The position numbers and the translations under genes were made by a program. From NCBI RefSeq assembly GCF_005144585.1, contig NZ_SSMQ01000043.1, positions 1 to 64,000 on the forward strand: DNA of 64,000 bases, in the 5' to 3' direction. Shown in pieces: positions 31,912-39,625 of this stretch. The stretch comes from Polyangium fumosum (GTDB taxonomy: Bacteria > Myxococcota_A > Polyangia > Polyangiales > Polyangiaceae). Position 1 is the first letter of the stretch, and each line of letters begins with the position of its first letter. The notes under the pieces were generated by a model. It made no database searches, was not told the DNA's origin, and saw only the letters and a program-made list of their open reading frames with translations.

Positions 31912-33171
31912 ATGAAGACCAGCCACGTCGTCCGCACGTTCTGCGGACCCCTCGCCGGTGTGGCGCTGCTCGCGAGCTGCGCGGTCACGCCGGCGGAGAC
32001 CTACGACTCGGTCGAGCAGGCCATCGGGGAGCCCGTGGGGGAGCTGCCCAACCACGACGAGCGGGTCCTCGGGTTCTGGACGAACCGCATTCGCGCCGCC
32101 CCGGGGCCTTTTGATGCCCTCCTGAGCCCCGACGGGACCACGCCGTCGGGCCGACCCATCCCGAGCCCGACACCGCCGCTCGAGCTCGTCGCCGACCTCG
32201 CGCGCGCCGCGCACTTCCAATCGAACCACATCGCCACGACCACGTGCCCGCTCTGCGCGGATCATTCGACCTGCTGCGTGCTCGCCGGGCAGGACGAGGA
32301 CACGCACTGCGAAGGCGCCGTGACGGCGTGTGGGGTCACGAGCCAGGGCGAACGTTTCTCGCACTTCTCGGACCGCGCCTCCACAGAGAACGCCGAGGAA
32401 GGCAACTCGAAACCCGAGCTCGCGATGCTCTCGTGGATCACCTCCCACGCGCACTGGGGAGCCATCAACGGCGCCGGCTACACCGCGCTCGGCACGGGCG
32501 CGGTCCTCGCGAACCGCTACGCCCATCACCTCGTGTTCGGCGTCCAAGGCACCTACCCCGTGGCGGGCGACGGGACCCATTTTTACGATCTCAGCCGGGA
32601 TGGATCGTTCATGGTCAAAGAAGCGCCGGTGACGAACCCGACGTTCGGGATCACCTACTATTTGCCTGGGGGTGGGGCCCCGAAGGTCGCCGAGGTCGTG
32701 CGCTCGCTCGACGGGGGGGAAGCGGTCTGCGACTCCCTCGCGCTGAAGTACGGCACGGAGGCGCATGGCACCTACGAGAAGGCGATGACCCTCGAATCGG
32801 GGTGCCATCGGTATTTCTTTCACCTTGTTGATAGCAATGGCACCGAGCGTATGTATCCCACGACCGGGACCCTCGGCGTCCCCATCCACGTGAGCGCTGA
32901 CAAGTGCCCCGATTTCTCGGCCGCTCGATTCGAGGCTCCCTGCGCCGGGACACCCGGAAGCTCGGGAGAAGGTGGCGCGGGCGGGAGCGGGAGCGGGAGC
33001 GGCGGCGCTGGCGGAAGCGGCGGCGCTGGCGGAAGCGGCGGCGACGGCGACGAGAGCGGCGGCGCCTCCGGATGTGGATGCCGCGTTGCGCCCGTCGGCT
33101 TCGAGGCGACGGGCGGCGGGCTCGTGTTCCTCGCGCTTGCCGCATGGGTGCGACGACGGGCTCTTCGATAG
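31912..33171 (+). CDS. CAP/SCP-domain lipoprotein with MYXO-CTERM-like tail
   Basis: A protein of 419 residues with lipobox LLASC (Cys23). A CAP/SCP domain follows: NHDERVLGFWTNRIRAAPGPF, LARAAHFQSNHIATTTC, CADHSTCC and RFSHFSDRASTENAEEGN, then LAMLSWITSHAHWGAINGAG and THFYDLSRDGSF. This is close to bacterial allergen V5/Tpx-1 proteins with the His/Glu surface cluster. A Cys-containing beta region and a Gly/Ser linker built on GGGAGC-type codons lead to GCGCRVAPVGF, a hydrophobic helix and RRRALR. That tail resembles the myxobacterial MYXO-CTERM sorting signal. Probably surface anchored; CAP activity here is unknown. Confidence 0.87.
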   Translation: MKTSHVVRTFCGPLAGVALLASCAVTPAETYDSVEQAIGEPVGELPNHDERVLGFWTNRIRAAPGPFDALLSPDGTTPSGRPIPSPTPPLELVADLARAAHFQSNHIATTTCPLCADHSTCCVLAGQDEDTHCEGAVTACGVTSQGERFSHFSDRASTENAEEGNSKPELAMLSWITSHAHWGAINGAGYTALGTGAVLANRYAHHLVFGVQGTYPVAGDGTHFYDLSRDGSFMVKEAPVTNPTFGITYYLPGGGAPKVAEVVRSLDGGEAVCDSLALKYGTEAHGTYEKAMTLESGCHRYFFHLVDSNGTERMYPTTGTLGVPIHVSADKCPDFSAARFEAPCAGTPGSSGEGGAGGSGSGSGGAGGSGGAGGSGGDGDESGGASGCGCRVAPVGFEATGGGLVFLALAAWVRRRALR

Positions 33172-33290
33172 GCCGATGCGCGGCCCCCGTCGTCCTCATC
33201 CTCTGTCGCGCCGTCGCCTCGTCTTTGGTTTGTTTCTTCAATGCTCCTCACCTGGAGGGGGATTGCCCCGCTGCGCGCCGACCCGGTAGG

Positions 33291-33947
33291 ATGAGGGCCG
33301 GCGCCATGCTCCTCACCGACGCGCGGTTCGACCTCCCGCCCGACCTCCCTTTTGCTCCCGGGGCGAGCCCGTTCCGGCAGAAGGGCCATGTCTATCGCGG
33401 AAACCACGACTTCATGAACAAGCGCGTCCCGGGGGGATTGCCTGCGATCCGAGAGGCCTTGCCGGCGCCCGCGCTCGTGAAGTTCTTCGAGCAGCGATTC
33501 GAGGTGTCGGAGTGGTACGACTCGCTGCCCAATGTCTACCTCCAGGACGCAGCGGCGCGCGCCCGCGGCGTGCCCTTCGAGGAGCACGCGCGTGAGCTCG
33601 GCGTGTGGCACGCGCGCGAGCGGCTCAAGGGTTTTTACAGCGTCCTGCTCCGGGCCGCCTCGACCGAAAGCGTGGCGGTATGGGCTCCGCGGGTCCCGTC
33701 GATGTATTATTCGTTCGGCAAGTTCCAGACGCAGATCGTCGGTCCACGTCGGGTCTCGCTCTCCGTCCGCGGCGTGCCCGTGATTCTGGCGCGCTGGCTC
33801 GGCGCGATCATGGCCGCGGCGGGCGGGGAGATGGTCCTCATGGCCGGCGCGAGGGACCTCCACTGCGAATTCCCGAGCGCGGAGCCCGAGGGCACGGCGT
33901 ACGGCGTTCCGGTGTGCCGGCTCGAAGGCGAGGTCACGTGGAGATGA
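33291..33947 (+). CDS. Conserved hypothetical, resembles DUF2378/TIGR02265 myxobacterial family
   Basis: A protein of 218 residues; ATG 33306 is an equally possible start (213 residues). The text FRQKGHVYRGNHDFMNKRVPGG, FEVSEWYDSLPNVYLQDAAAR, FYSVLLRAASTESVAVWAPRVPSMYYSFG and MAAAGGEMVLM resembles the lineage-specific DUF2378 proteins, which are expanded in myxobacteria. In those a KG-x-V/F-x-R-G motif near the start, a W-Y middle and a C-terminal G-x-R domain occur. Function unknown. No signal peptide. Ends 11 bp before the end of the convergent pentapeptide gene. Confidence 0.6.
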   Translation: MRAGAMLLTDARFDLPPDLPFAPGASPFRQKGHVYRGNHDFMNKRVPGGLPAIREALPAPALVKFFEQRFEVSEWYDSLPNVYLQDAAARARGVPFEEHARELGVWHARERLKGFYSVLLRAASTESVAVWAPRVPSMYYSFGKFQTQIVGPRRVSLSVRGVPVILARWLGAIMAAAGGEMVLMAGARDLHCEFPSAEPEGTAYGVPVCRLEGEVTWR

Positions 33948-33957
33948 ACCGGCGAAA

Positions 33958-34776
33958 TCAGGAGCCCGGATTGCACACGCCGACGGATCCCTCCGCGCAA
34001 ACGACCCCTTTGATCCTGGCGCCGCTCAGGTTGCTGTCCGTGTAGTTGTTGCGGGCCTGGCCGTCGACGTCGCCGAGGACGGCGTTCCGGAGGTCGCAGC
34101 CGAGGAAATCGATGTTGCTCTGCTTTTCTTCGGTGAAGCTCGCGCCGACGAGGCTCGTCTTCGAAAAGACCTGGTTGATGAAGAAGCCGTCCCAAAAGCT
34201 TTGGTCGGCCTTGGCGTTCGTCACGGTGCAGTAGCGGATGACCTCGTACGAGATCATGCTGAAGCCCGTGAGGTCCGAGTTCTCGAAATGGGAGTGGTAG
34301 CAGATGTCCGTCTCGATCCGCGCTTTCCGTAGGTTCGACGAGAGGAAGCGGTTCTGCGTGAAGATCCAGTGTTGTCCGTGTCCGCTCGACGTGCCCAGGT
34401 AGGCCTCGCTCAGATCGGTGTTCACGAACTGGCTGTCGCCGATGCTGTTCGCCCAGATGCGGGCGCCGTGCAGGTTGGCGTTCGTGAAATCGACGTGGCT
34501 GATGGATTGCGCCCGGAGCTCGATCCCGCTGAGGTTCGCGCCCGACAAATTCGTGTGACTGAGCCCCTGGATCGTGAGGACCCGTCCTTCCAGGTGGACG
34601 CCTCGCAAGTCACACCCGGTGCAACCGCCGGTCGCGAGCAATGTCTCCAGGTCGGCGTTCGCGTCCGCCGCTTGTGCAGGGCCGAGGCACGCGGCGGTGA
34701 GCAGGAAGGACGCGACGGCGGGCAGCAGCGAGCGGAAGGGCATCGGTGGAGTGCCGACGAGGCGACGAATGCGCAT
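33958..34776 (-). CDS. Secreted pentapeptide-repeat protein
   Basis: A protein of 272 residues beginning MRIRRLVGT, with a signal peptide cleaved around AQA-A and a short linker. Tandem pentapeptides A(D/N)LxX follow: GCDLRGVHLEGR, HTNLSGANLSGIEL, VDFTNANLHGARI, FVNTDLSEAYL, NSDLTGFSM, SLVGASF, CDLRNAVLGD and DSNLSGARIKG. This gives a right-handed beta-helix. Two Cys near the N-terminus (GGCTGCDL) and others near the end could form disulfides. The first nine codons and 38 bp upstream are nearly identical to those of the deacetylase at 37054-38133. Role unknown. Confidence 0.85.
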   Translation of the reverse strand: MRIRRLVGTPPMPFRSLLPAVASFLLTAACLGPAQAADANADLETLLATGGCTGCDLRGVHLEGRVLTIQGLSHTNLSGANLSGIELRAQSISHVDFTNANLHGARIWANSIGDSQFVNTDLSEAYLGTSSGHGQHWIFTQNRFLSSNLRKARIETDICYHSHFENSDLTGFSMISYEVIRYCTVTNAKADQSFWDGFFINQVFSKTSLVGASFTEEKQSNIDFLGCDLRNAVLGDVDGQARNNYTDSNLSGARIKGVVCAEGSVGVCNPGS

Positions 34777-34814
34777 GCCTCTTCGTAAGCACCGGCCATA
34801 CCCGTGCAGGCCGA
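34751..34814 (-). repeat. 64-bp leader repeat, copy 1 (pentapeptide gene)
   Basis: Identical except for two bases to 38108-38171. It spans the start codon: 26 bp of coding sequence (MRIRRLVGT) and 38 bp upstream, including the Shine-Dalgarno-like GAAGAGG (GAAGGGG in the other copy). Both copies are on the minus strand. The neighbouring sequences are unrelated, so the leader was moved independently of the body of the genes. Confidence 0.85.
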
Positions 34815-35057
34815 TCCCTTACGGTACACCCGCCCGCGCCGGCTTCCTGCACCAGGAGGTGGATCCGTCGGGCGAGGTGCCCGCCTCGCTGCCGACGGCC
34901 TCGCTGCTTTTGCTGTCGCTCCGGCTCCCGTTGCAGCGACAGTCGCTGCATTCCAACACCGCGCGATTTCGAGCTCCGATCCCAGCAGGGAAAGGGCGCG
35001 ACCGGACGGCTGGCGCGCTGCACCTTCGTGCTAGCTTCGCCGCGGAGGTAAGGACGG

Positions 35058-37037
35058 ATGGTTCGTGCTCGATTTGTGAATCTTTCGCTGCTCTCCTGTG
35101 CAATCGCCGCCGGATGCGGCGGCGGCGGGGGCAGCGCCGGTAGCGAGGGCGGCGAGGGCGGCGCGGGCGGCGCGGGCGGCTCTTCGGCGAGCATGTCGTC
35201 CTCGTCCGCATCGTCGTCGAGCGCTTCGTCCGCGTCCGCGTCTTCGAGCGCGTCTTCCTCCTCATCGAGCGCGTCGAGCGGCACGGGCGGCGGCGGCGGC
35301 GGCATGCCCGTGGGCACTTGCGCCGATCCCATCGACATCACCGACGCCATCGCGTTGAATGGCTCCTACCAGGGAATCGCGAATCAGTTGGCGAATACCC
35401 TGTCGGCGGCCTGCGGCAGCGCCGCCGACGACAAGGCCAGCACGCTCGTCTTTCAGGTCCCCGCCGCCGGCAATTACCGGATCGAGGCCACGGGGCCCGG
35501 GAGCGAACTGGGGCACGGTGTATACGTGCGGGCCGCATGTGACGCGCCGGAGACCGAGCTTGGCTGCTTGGCGACGTCCGGCCAGATTCGCCTCGGCATC
35601 CCCGCGCCCATGACGCTGTACATCACGGTGGCCGGCTTCTGGTTCGAGAGCGGCTACACCCTGACCATCGCCGCCGATCCTCCGTGCGCGTCGGACGCCG
35701 ATTGTATCAACACGGGCATCGGCTCTCTCTGCAACCCGGCGGGCGTCTGCCTCGCGTGCGAGGGGATCGACGACTGCAACGGCCGGCTCTGCGATGTCAT
35801 GGTGGGGCAATGCCTGCCGTGCAGCGGCGCCATGGATTGCGTGGGCAACCCGTTCGGCAGCTTTTGCTCCGACACCGGCGTTTGCAGCGGCTGCACCGTC
35901 GACGCCGAGTGCGCCGGCATGCCGCAGGGGCAGGTGTGCCTGCCGCAGACCCATTCCTGTGGCTGCATGGCGAACGCCGATTGCCCGGCCGACAAGGAGG
36001 CGTGCGTCGAGAGCACCTGCATCGACTGCAAGCCGGGGTTCATCGATTGCAACGGATCGACCAGCGACGCCTGCGAGATCGATCCGCTCGTCAACCCCGC
36101 GCATTGCGGCGGCTGCGGCGGCTGCTCCTACGGCGGCTGCAATGCGGGCGTCTGCTCCCCTGCACCCACGTCGCTCCACGAGGGCATGGCGACCGTGCTC
36201 GCGGTCGACGACGACCGCGTCTACTTCGATGACGGCGGCAACCTCCTCGCGCTCTCCAAGAGCAACGGCAGGGTCTCGACCCTCGTCTCCGCGCAGGGCC
36301 AGATCCGCCATATCGTGGTCGATGCCGGGTACGTCTACTGGAGCGCCCACCAGAACTCGAATGGTCATGTTCGTCGCCTCTCCAAGGGCGGCGGCGCGCC
36401 GGAGACGCTCTGGTCGCAGAACCTGGGTTTGCTCGGCAGTATTTCCGACCTGGAGATCGACGCGGCGGATGTGTTCTTCTCTTACACCATCTCGCCATGG
36501 CACATCATCGCGCGGATGCCGAAGAGCGGCGGCGCGACCACCGCGCTCGTCTCGGATGACGCGTCCCTGCAGGACGACATCACGCTCGCGGGGAATTACG
36601 TCTTCTACAATGACTTCTTGGACCTCCGCCGCGTGCCCAAAGCGGGCGGGAACTCGGTGTACCTGCTCCAGGGGGACGTGAAGTCGGACGGGACGCACAT
36701 CTACTTCTACGACGAAGCCGGCGGGGTGCGTCGACGTGATCTCGACGGGATGAACGACGCGGTGATTGCGAGCCCGCTCGCGGGATGGAAGCTCCGGGTG
36801 CGGGCCGTCGACGACACCACCGTTTTCCTCGACGGCGGCACAGGGCCCGATGGCGCGTACCAGAACGCCCCGGGCAAGTTGAATACCTTCCTGTTCGCGG
36901 TCCCCAAGACCGGGGGAATGCTGCGCATGATTGGCTCCGGCGTCGGCGCCGGTCAACTCGCGCTGGACGGCTTCGGCAGCGACGCCACGCACGTCTACTT
37001 CACGGTTGCCGGCAAGCTCCTGCGCCTGGCGAAATGA
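35058..37037 (+). CDS. Cys-rich lipoprotein with Ser-rich linker and beta-propeller
   Basis: A protein of 659 residues with lipobox AIAAGC (Cys20) and a long Gly- then Ser-rich linker (about residues 20-85, SSASSSSASSASAS type). A beta domain from about 85 (GTCADPIDITDAIALNGSY, YRIEATGPGSELGHGVYVR) is followed by a disulfide-rich region of short Cys modules (CASDADCINTGIGSLC, CMANADCPADKEAC, CNGSTSDACEIDP). The second half has repeats of VDDDRVYFDDGGNLLAL and VDAGYVYWSAHQNSNG, the pattern of a six-bladed YWTD-like or YVYW propeller. A surface or vesicle-associated binding protein is likely; no enzyme motif seen. Confidence 0.85.
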   Translation: MVRARFVNLSLLSCAIAAGCGGGGGSAGSEGGEGGAGGAGGSSASMSSSSASSSSASSASASSSASSSSSSASSGTGGGGGGMPVGTCADPIDITDAIALNGSYQGIANQLANTLSAACGSAADDKASTLVFQVPAAGNYRIEATGPGSELGHGVYVRAACDAPETELGCLATSGQIRLGIPAPMTLYITVAGFWFESGYTLTIAADPPCASDADCINTGIGSLCNPAGVCLACEGIDDCNGRLCDVMVGQCLPCSGAMDCVGNPFGSFCSDTGVCSGCTVDAECAGMPQGQVCLPQTHSCGCMANADCPADKEACVESTCIDCKPGFIDCNGSTSDACEIDPLVNPAHCGGCGGCSYGGCNAGVCSPAPTSLHEGMATVLAVDDDRVYFDDGGNLLALSKSNGRVSTLVSAQGQIRHIVVDAGYVYWSAHQNSNGHVRRLSKGGGAPETLWSQNLGLLGSISDLEIDAADVFFSYTISPWHIIARMPKSGGATTALVSDDASLQDDITLAGNYVFYNDFLDLRRVPKAGGNSVYLLQGDVKSDGTHIYFYDEAGGVRRRDLDGMNDAVIASPLAGWKLRVRAVDDTTVFLDGGTGPDGAYQNAPGKLNTFLFAVPKTGGMLRMIGSGVGAGQLALDGFGSDATHVYFTVAGKLLRLAK

Positions 37038-37053
37038 GCGGTCGCGGGCGTGG

Positions 37054-38133
37054 TCAGGGCACGTCGGCCGCGCGGGTGAGCTCCAACGGACGAGGCATAC
37101 GGGCGAAGTTGCCGGCCTGAAGATCGCTCCGCTCGTCCTCGTGCTCGTCGACGAACTCCACGAGATCCTTGTACGTACCGCACGTCACCTCGGGCAGGCC
37201 ACACACGGCCTGCGCGAACGCCTGCATGGCCTCCCAGTAGGCGCCGCCGTTCCACTTCGAGAAGTGGTGGCCGATGTGGACGGGGGCGCGGTTGCCGAAG
37301 TAGTTCGATTCGAAGTAGGCCGTGTAGGTGTCGATCATCTGCTTTTTGTACGTCTCTTTGCCGGCGGGGTTCGGCCTGGCGCCCGAATCGGCGACGTAGA
37401 AGTTGTAGTCCATCGAGAGGGTTGCTTTGCCGGAGCCGACGATGCGGAGCTCCGCCAGCGGGAAATTCCAGATGCCCGCGATCTTCTCGGGCCAGTGGTT
37501 CGCGGCGCCCGTCCTGCTCGTGTCGTAGGTGTAGCCCCGCTTCACCAGCGTCCTGAAGAGGCCGGGGCTGTGGGCGAGCAGCGGCGCGCGGAAGCCCACG
37601 ACGTCGCGCGGGCCGAAGCCGAGATCGGGGGCCGTCAACCCGACGCCCTCGAAGAGGATCTCGTCGAATTGCTCGAATTCGCTCTCCCAGTCGGCCTCGC
37701 TCCACGAGCTGCCGTCGAAGTGGCCGTTCGCGTGCGAGGCGATCTCGTGGCCCTCGGCCGCGGCCTTTTTTACCTCCTCGAAGCGCTCCGTGATCTCGTC
37801 AATCGTCCCTCCCCACCCGATCGCCGACGTACCCGGGGCGTGCCGCGGAGGATCGTACCCTTCCCTGGCCGCATTCGGGATGAAATACACGCCGCTGATG
37901 AAGTACGTGAACTTCAGGGCGTTCGCGGCGGCGAAGGCGCGCGACTCGCGCCAGAACGAGAGGCTCTTCGACCCGTCGAAGGCGAGGATCACGAATTGCG
38001 GAGGCCGCGCCACGGTCGCAGCGTGCACGCCCTGGGTCACGTCGTCATTCTCCCGAGGAGCGTCGCCGCATCCGGCAATGCACGTAGGCACGAGGGTGAG
38101 GGCGATGGTGCCGACGAGGCGACGAATGCGCAT
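37054..38133 (-). CDS. NodB-family polysaccharide deacetylase lipoprotein
   Basis: A protein of 359 residues starting MRIRRLVGT, lipobox ending IAGC. NodB features: FVILAFDGSKSLSFW at the first strand, GHEIASHANGHFDGSSW as the metal-binding His motif, VVGFRAPLLAHSPGLFRTLVKRGYTYDTS as the Arg/Pro motif, and IGHHFSKWNGG near the end. The usual Asp-Asp pair of the first motif appears as AFDGSK, with one Asp kept. It would remove acetyl groups from a surface or environmental polysaccharide. It shares a 64-bp leader with the pentapeptide gene at 34776, but the two proteins are unrelated beyond residue 9. Confidence 0.88.
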   Translation of the reverse strand: MRIRRLVGTIALTLVPTCIAGCGDAPRENDDVTQGVHAATVARPPQFVILAFDGSKSLSFWRESRAFAAANALKFTYFISGVYFIPNAAREGYDPPRHAPGTSAIGWGGTIDEITERFEEVKKAAAEGHEIASHANGHFDGSSWSEADWESEFEQFDEILFEGVGLTAPDLGFGPRDVVGFRAPLLAHSPGLFRTLVKRGYTYDTSRTGAANHWPEKIAGIWNFPLAELRIVGSGKATLSMDYNFYVADSGARPNPAGKETYKKQMIDTYTAYFESNYFGNRAPVHIGHHFSKWNGGAYWEAMQAFAQAVCGLPEVTCGTYKDLVEFVDEHEDERSDLQAGNFARMPRPLELTRAADVP

Positions 38134-38171
38134 GCCCCTTCGTAAGCACCGGCCATGCCCGTGCAGGCCGA
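38108..38171 (-). repeat. 64-bp leader repeat, copy 2 (deacetylase gene)
   Basis: Second copy of the leader seen at 34751-34814, with two substitutions. It contains the start codon at 38133 and the first nine codons on its downstream side. Confidence 0.85.
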
Positions 38172-38670
38172 GCCCGCGATGCGCACGGACCCTGGCAACC
38201 CAAAAGGTGATGAGGCGGCGGCAGGCGGGGGAGCGGCGACCTGCGGACGAAGGTTGTTGCGCTCCTGGCGGAGGCGGGGGACGTCCTCTCGGCGAGCGAT
38301 GGGCGCCTGCCGTCGGTGGGCGACGTCGTGGCGGAGGCGGGGGATGTCTTGTCGGAGGGGAACGAACTCCCGGTGGAGAGGGGGGCACCCTTCGGGGGGA
38401 GAGCGGCGACCTTCTTCGGGAGGTGGAGCATCTACACGCGGAAGAAGGCGACGTCGTGGCGGAGGTGGGTGAGGCCTGGGCAGAGGTTGACGACCTCCTG
38501 CCGGAGGTCGAGGGACCTCCTGCCGGAGGTCGAGGGACCTCCGATGCGACTCGGATCCATCCAGGAGTGGACGTGGGCAGGGATGCGCGGCGGATGTTTT
38601 TTCGACAGCGCTTCCCTGTTCAAGGACAACCCTCGCGCAGCTCCGGGCCCGCGGGCCTACGCATCGGACG
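38172..38670 (+). other. Degenerate repeats, probable remains of an acidic repeat protein gene
   Basis: No intact gene. In the plus direction successive frames read repeating acidic blocks: VVALLAEAGDVLSASDGRLPSV, cut to its motif AEAGDVLS, then VGDVVAEAGDVLSEGNELP. After a frame change come GDLLREVEHLHAEEGDVVAEV and DDLLPEVEGPP, the last duplicated at DNA level (CCTGCCGGAGGTCGAGGGAC at about 38500-38540). The common DNA theme is GACGTCGTGGCGGAGGCGGG. The frame changes and missing start suggest a decayed gene or a non-coding minisatellite. Confidence 0.4.
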
Positions 38671-38770
38671 GCGGAGGCGGGAGCGGGAGCGGAAGCGGAA
38701 GCGGGAGCGGGGGCGGGAGCGGGAGCGGGGGCGGGAGCGGGAGCGGGGGCGGGAGCGGGGGCGGGAGCGG
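38671..38770 (+). repeat. GGGAGC hexamer array 1
   Basis: About 100 bp of GCGGGAGC/GGGGGC repeats. In the plus strand it would encode Gly-Ser. It abuts the stop of the deleted sigma factor (minus strand) and has a counterpart in opposite orientation at 39341-39430. Confidence 0.85.
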
Positions 38771-38771
38771 A

Positions 38772-39131
38772 TCACGCGAGTGCGAGCGTCTTCAGGTGCT
38801 CCCGGGCAAGGTGCAGGCGGGCGTGGGCGGTCTTCGTTTTGATGCCGAGGGATTCGGCGATCTCCCGGATCGAACGGCCTTCCAGGTACGGCATCACCAC
38901 AGCAATCACCAAGAGCCACGGGCGGGCCTGCTCCGGCACGATGAGGCATTCGAGGCGCCGCCAAGCCGTGAGGAAGATGTCCTGCACGACGTCGTCCACG
39001 TCGCGGGGAGGGATGGACTGACCGAGAAGAACGCGGCGCAGGAAAGCGCGGTGTTCGAGGTAAAGGCGCCCCAGCAGGGCGTGCGCCGCCGTAAAGTTTG
39101 CCGGCGGAAGATGGAGCGGTATCGTTGTCAT
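38772..39131 (-). pseudogene. Sigma-70-type factor with internal deletion
   Basis: A frame of 119 residues. Start at ATG 39131, which is 8 nt after GGAG. The N-terminal part has a region 2 core-binding helix (RDVDDVVQDIFLTAWRRLE, residues 43-61) and ARPWLLVIA. This joins directly at about residue 77 to VVMPYLEGRSIREIAESLG and TKTAHARLHLAREHLK, which is the region 4 helix-turn-helix. About 55-65 residues that normally lie between, covering the -10 recognising segment, are absent. The frame is kept, so a short protein could still be made. It could not act as a normal sigma factor. Confidence 0.7.
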
Positions 39132-39243
39132 ACTCATGACTCCGGTTGTGCGGGGTTGTGGGGAGACGCCGGTCGGTGTTGAAGGCGCCGGCTGGCGTCG
39201 CTTGTCCTGTCTCATGAATTGGGGGCGAAGGCAATCGCGAACG

Positions 39244-39303
39244 TGCGGATTGGTTCGTCGGGGGAGAGTCCCTCACACCAACCTGCGGATTGGTTCGTCG
39301 GGG
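39244..39303. repeat. 20-bp direct repeat, 40 bp apart
   Basis: TGCGGATTGGTTCGTCGGGG occurs at 39244 and again at 39284. It is followed by GTGAGGGAATCG-type repeats up to the hexamer array at 39341. No gene is present between 39132 and 39613. Confidence 0.7.
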
Positions 39304-39340
39304 GTGAGGGAATCGTCCCGTCGCCGGAGGTGAGGGAATC

Positions 39341-39430
39341 GCTCCCGCCCCCGCTCCCGCTCGCGCTCCCGCTCGCGCTCCCGCTCGCGCTCCCGCTCCC
39401 GCTCGCGCTCCCGCTCCCGCCTCCGCCCCC
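39341..39430 (-). repeat. GGGAGC hexamer array 2 (inverted relative to array 1)
   Basis: About 90 bp of GCTCCC/GCTCGC repeats on the plus strand, the reverse complement of the motif at 38671-38770. The two arrays bracket the deleted sigma factor as an imperfect inverted repeat. Confidence 0.85.
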
Positions 39431-39625
39431 CATTCCTTCACCAGCGCTCCTCGGCCGCACGCGCCGACGCTGCGGGGCTCGTAGCCCAGCATACGCCTTG
39501 AATGGCGCAACGACTTCAACGCCCCATCCCGCAAAGTTTGGTAAGGTCGTTGTTTCGCTCGAGCAGAGGGCATCGCCCCGACCTGCCCGAGACGTTTCCT
39601 CGGTCACTCTTCGGTGGACTTCTCG

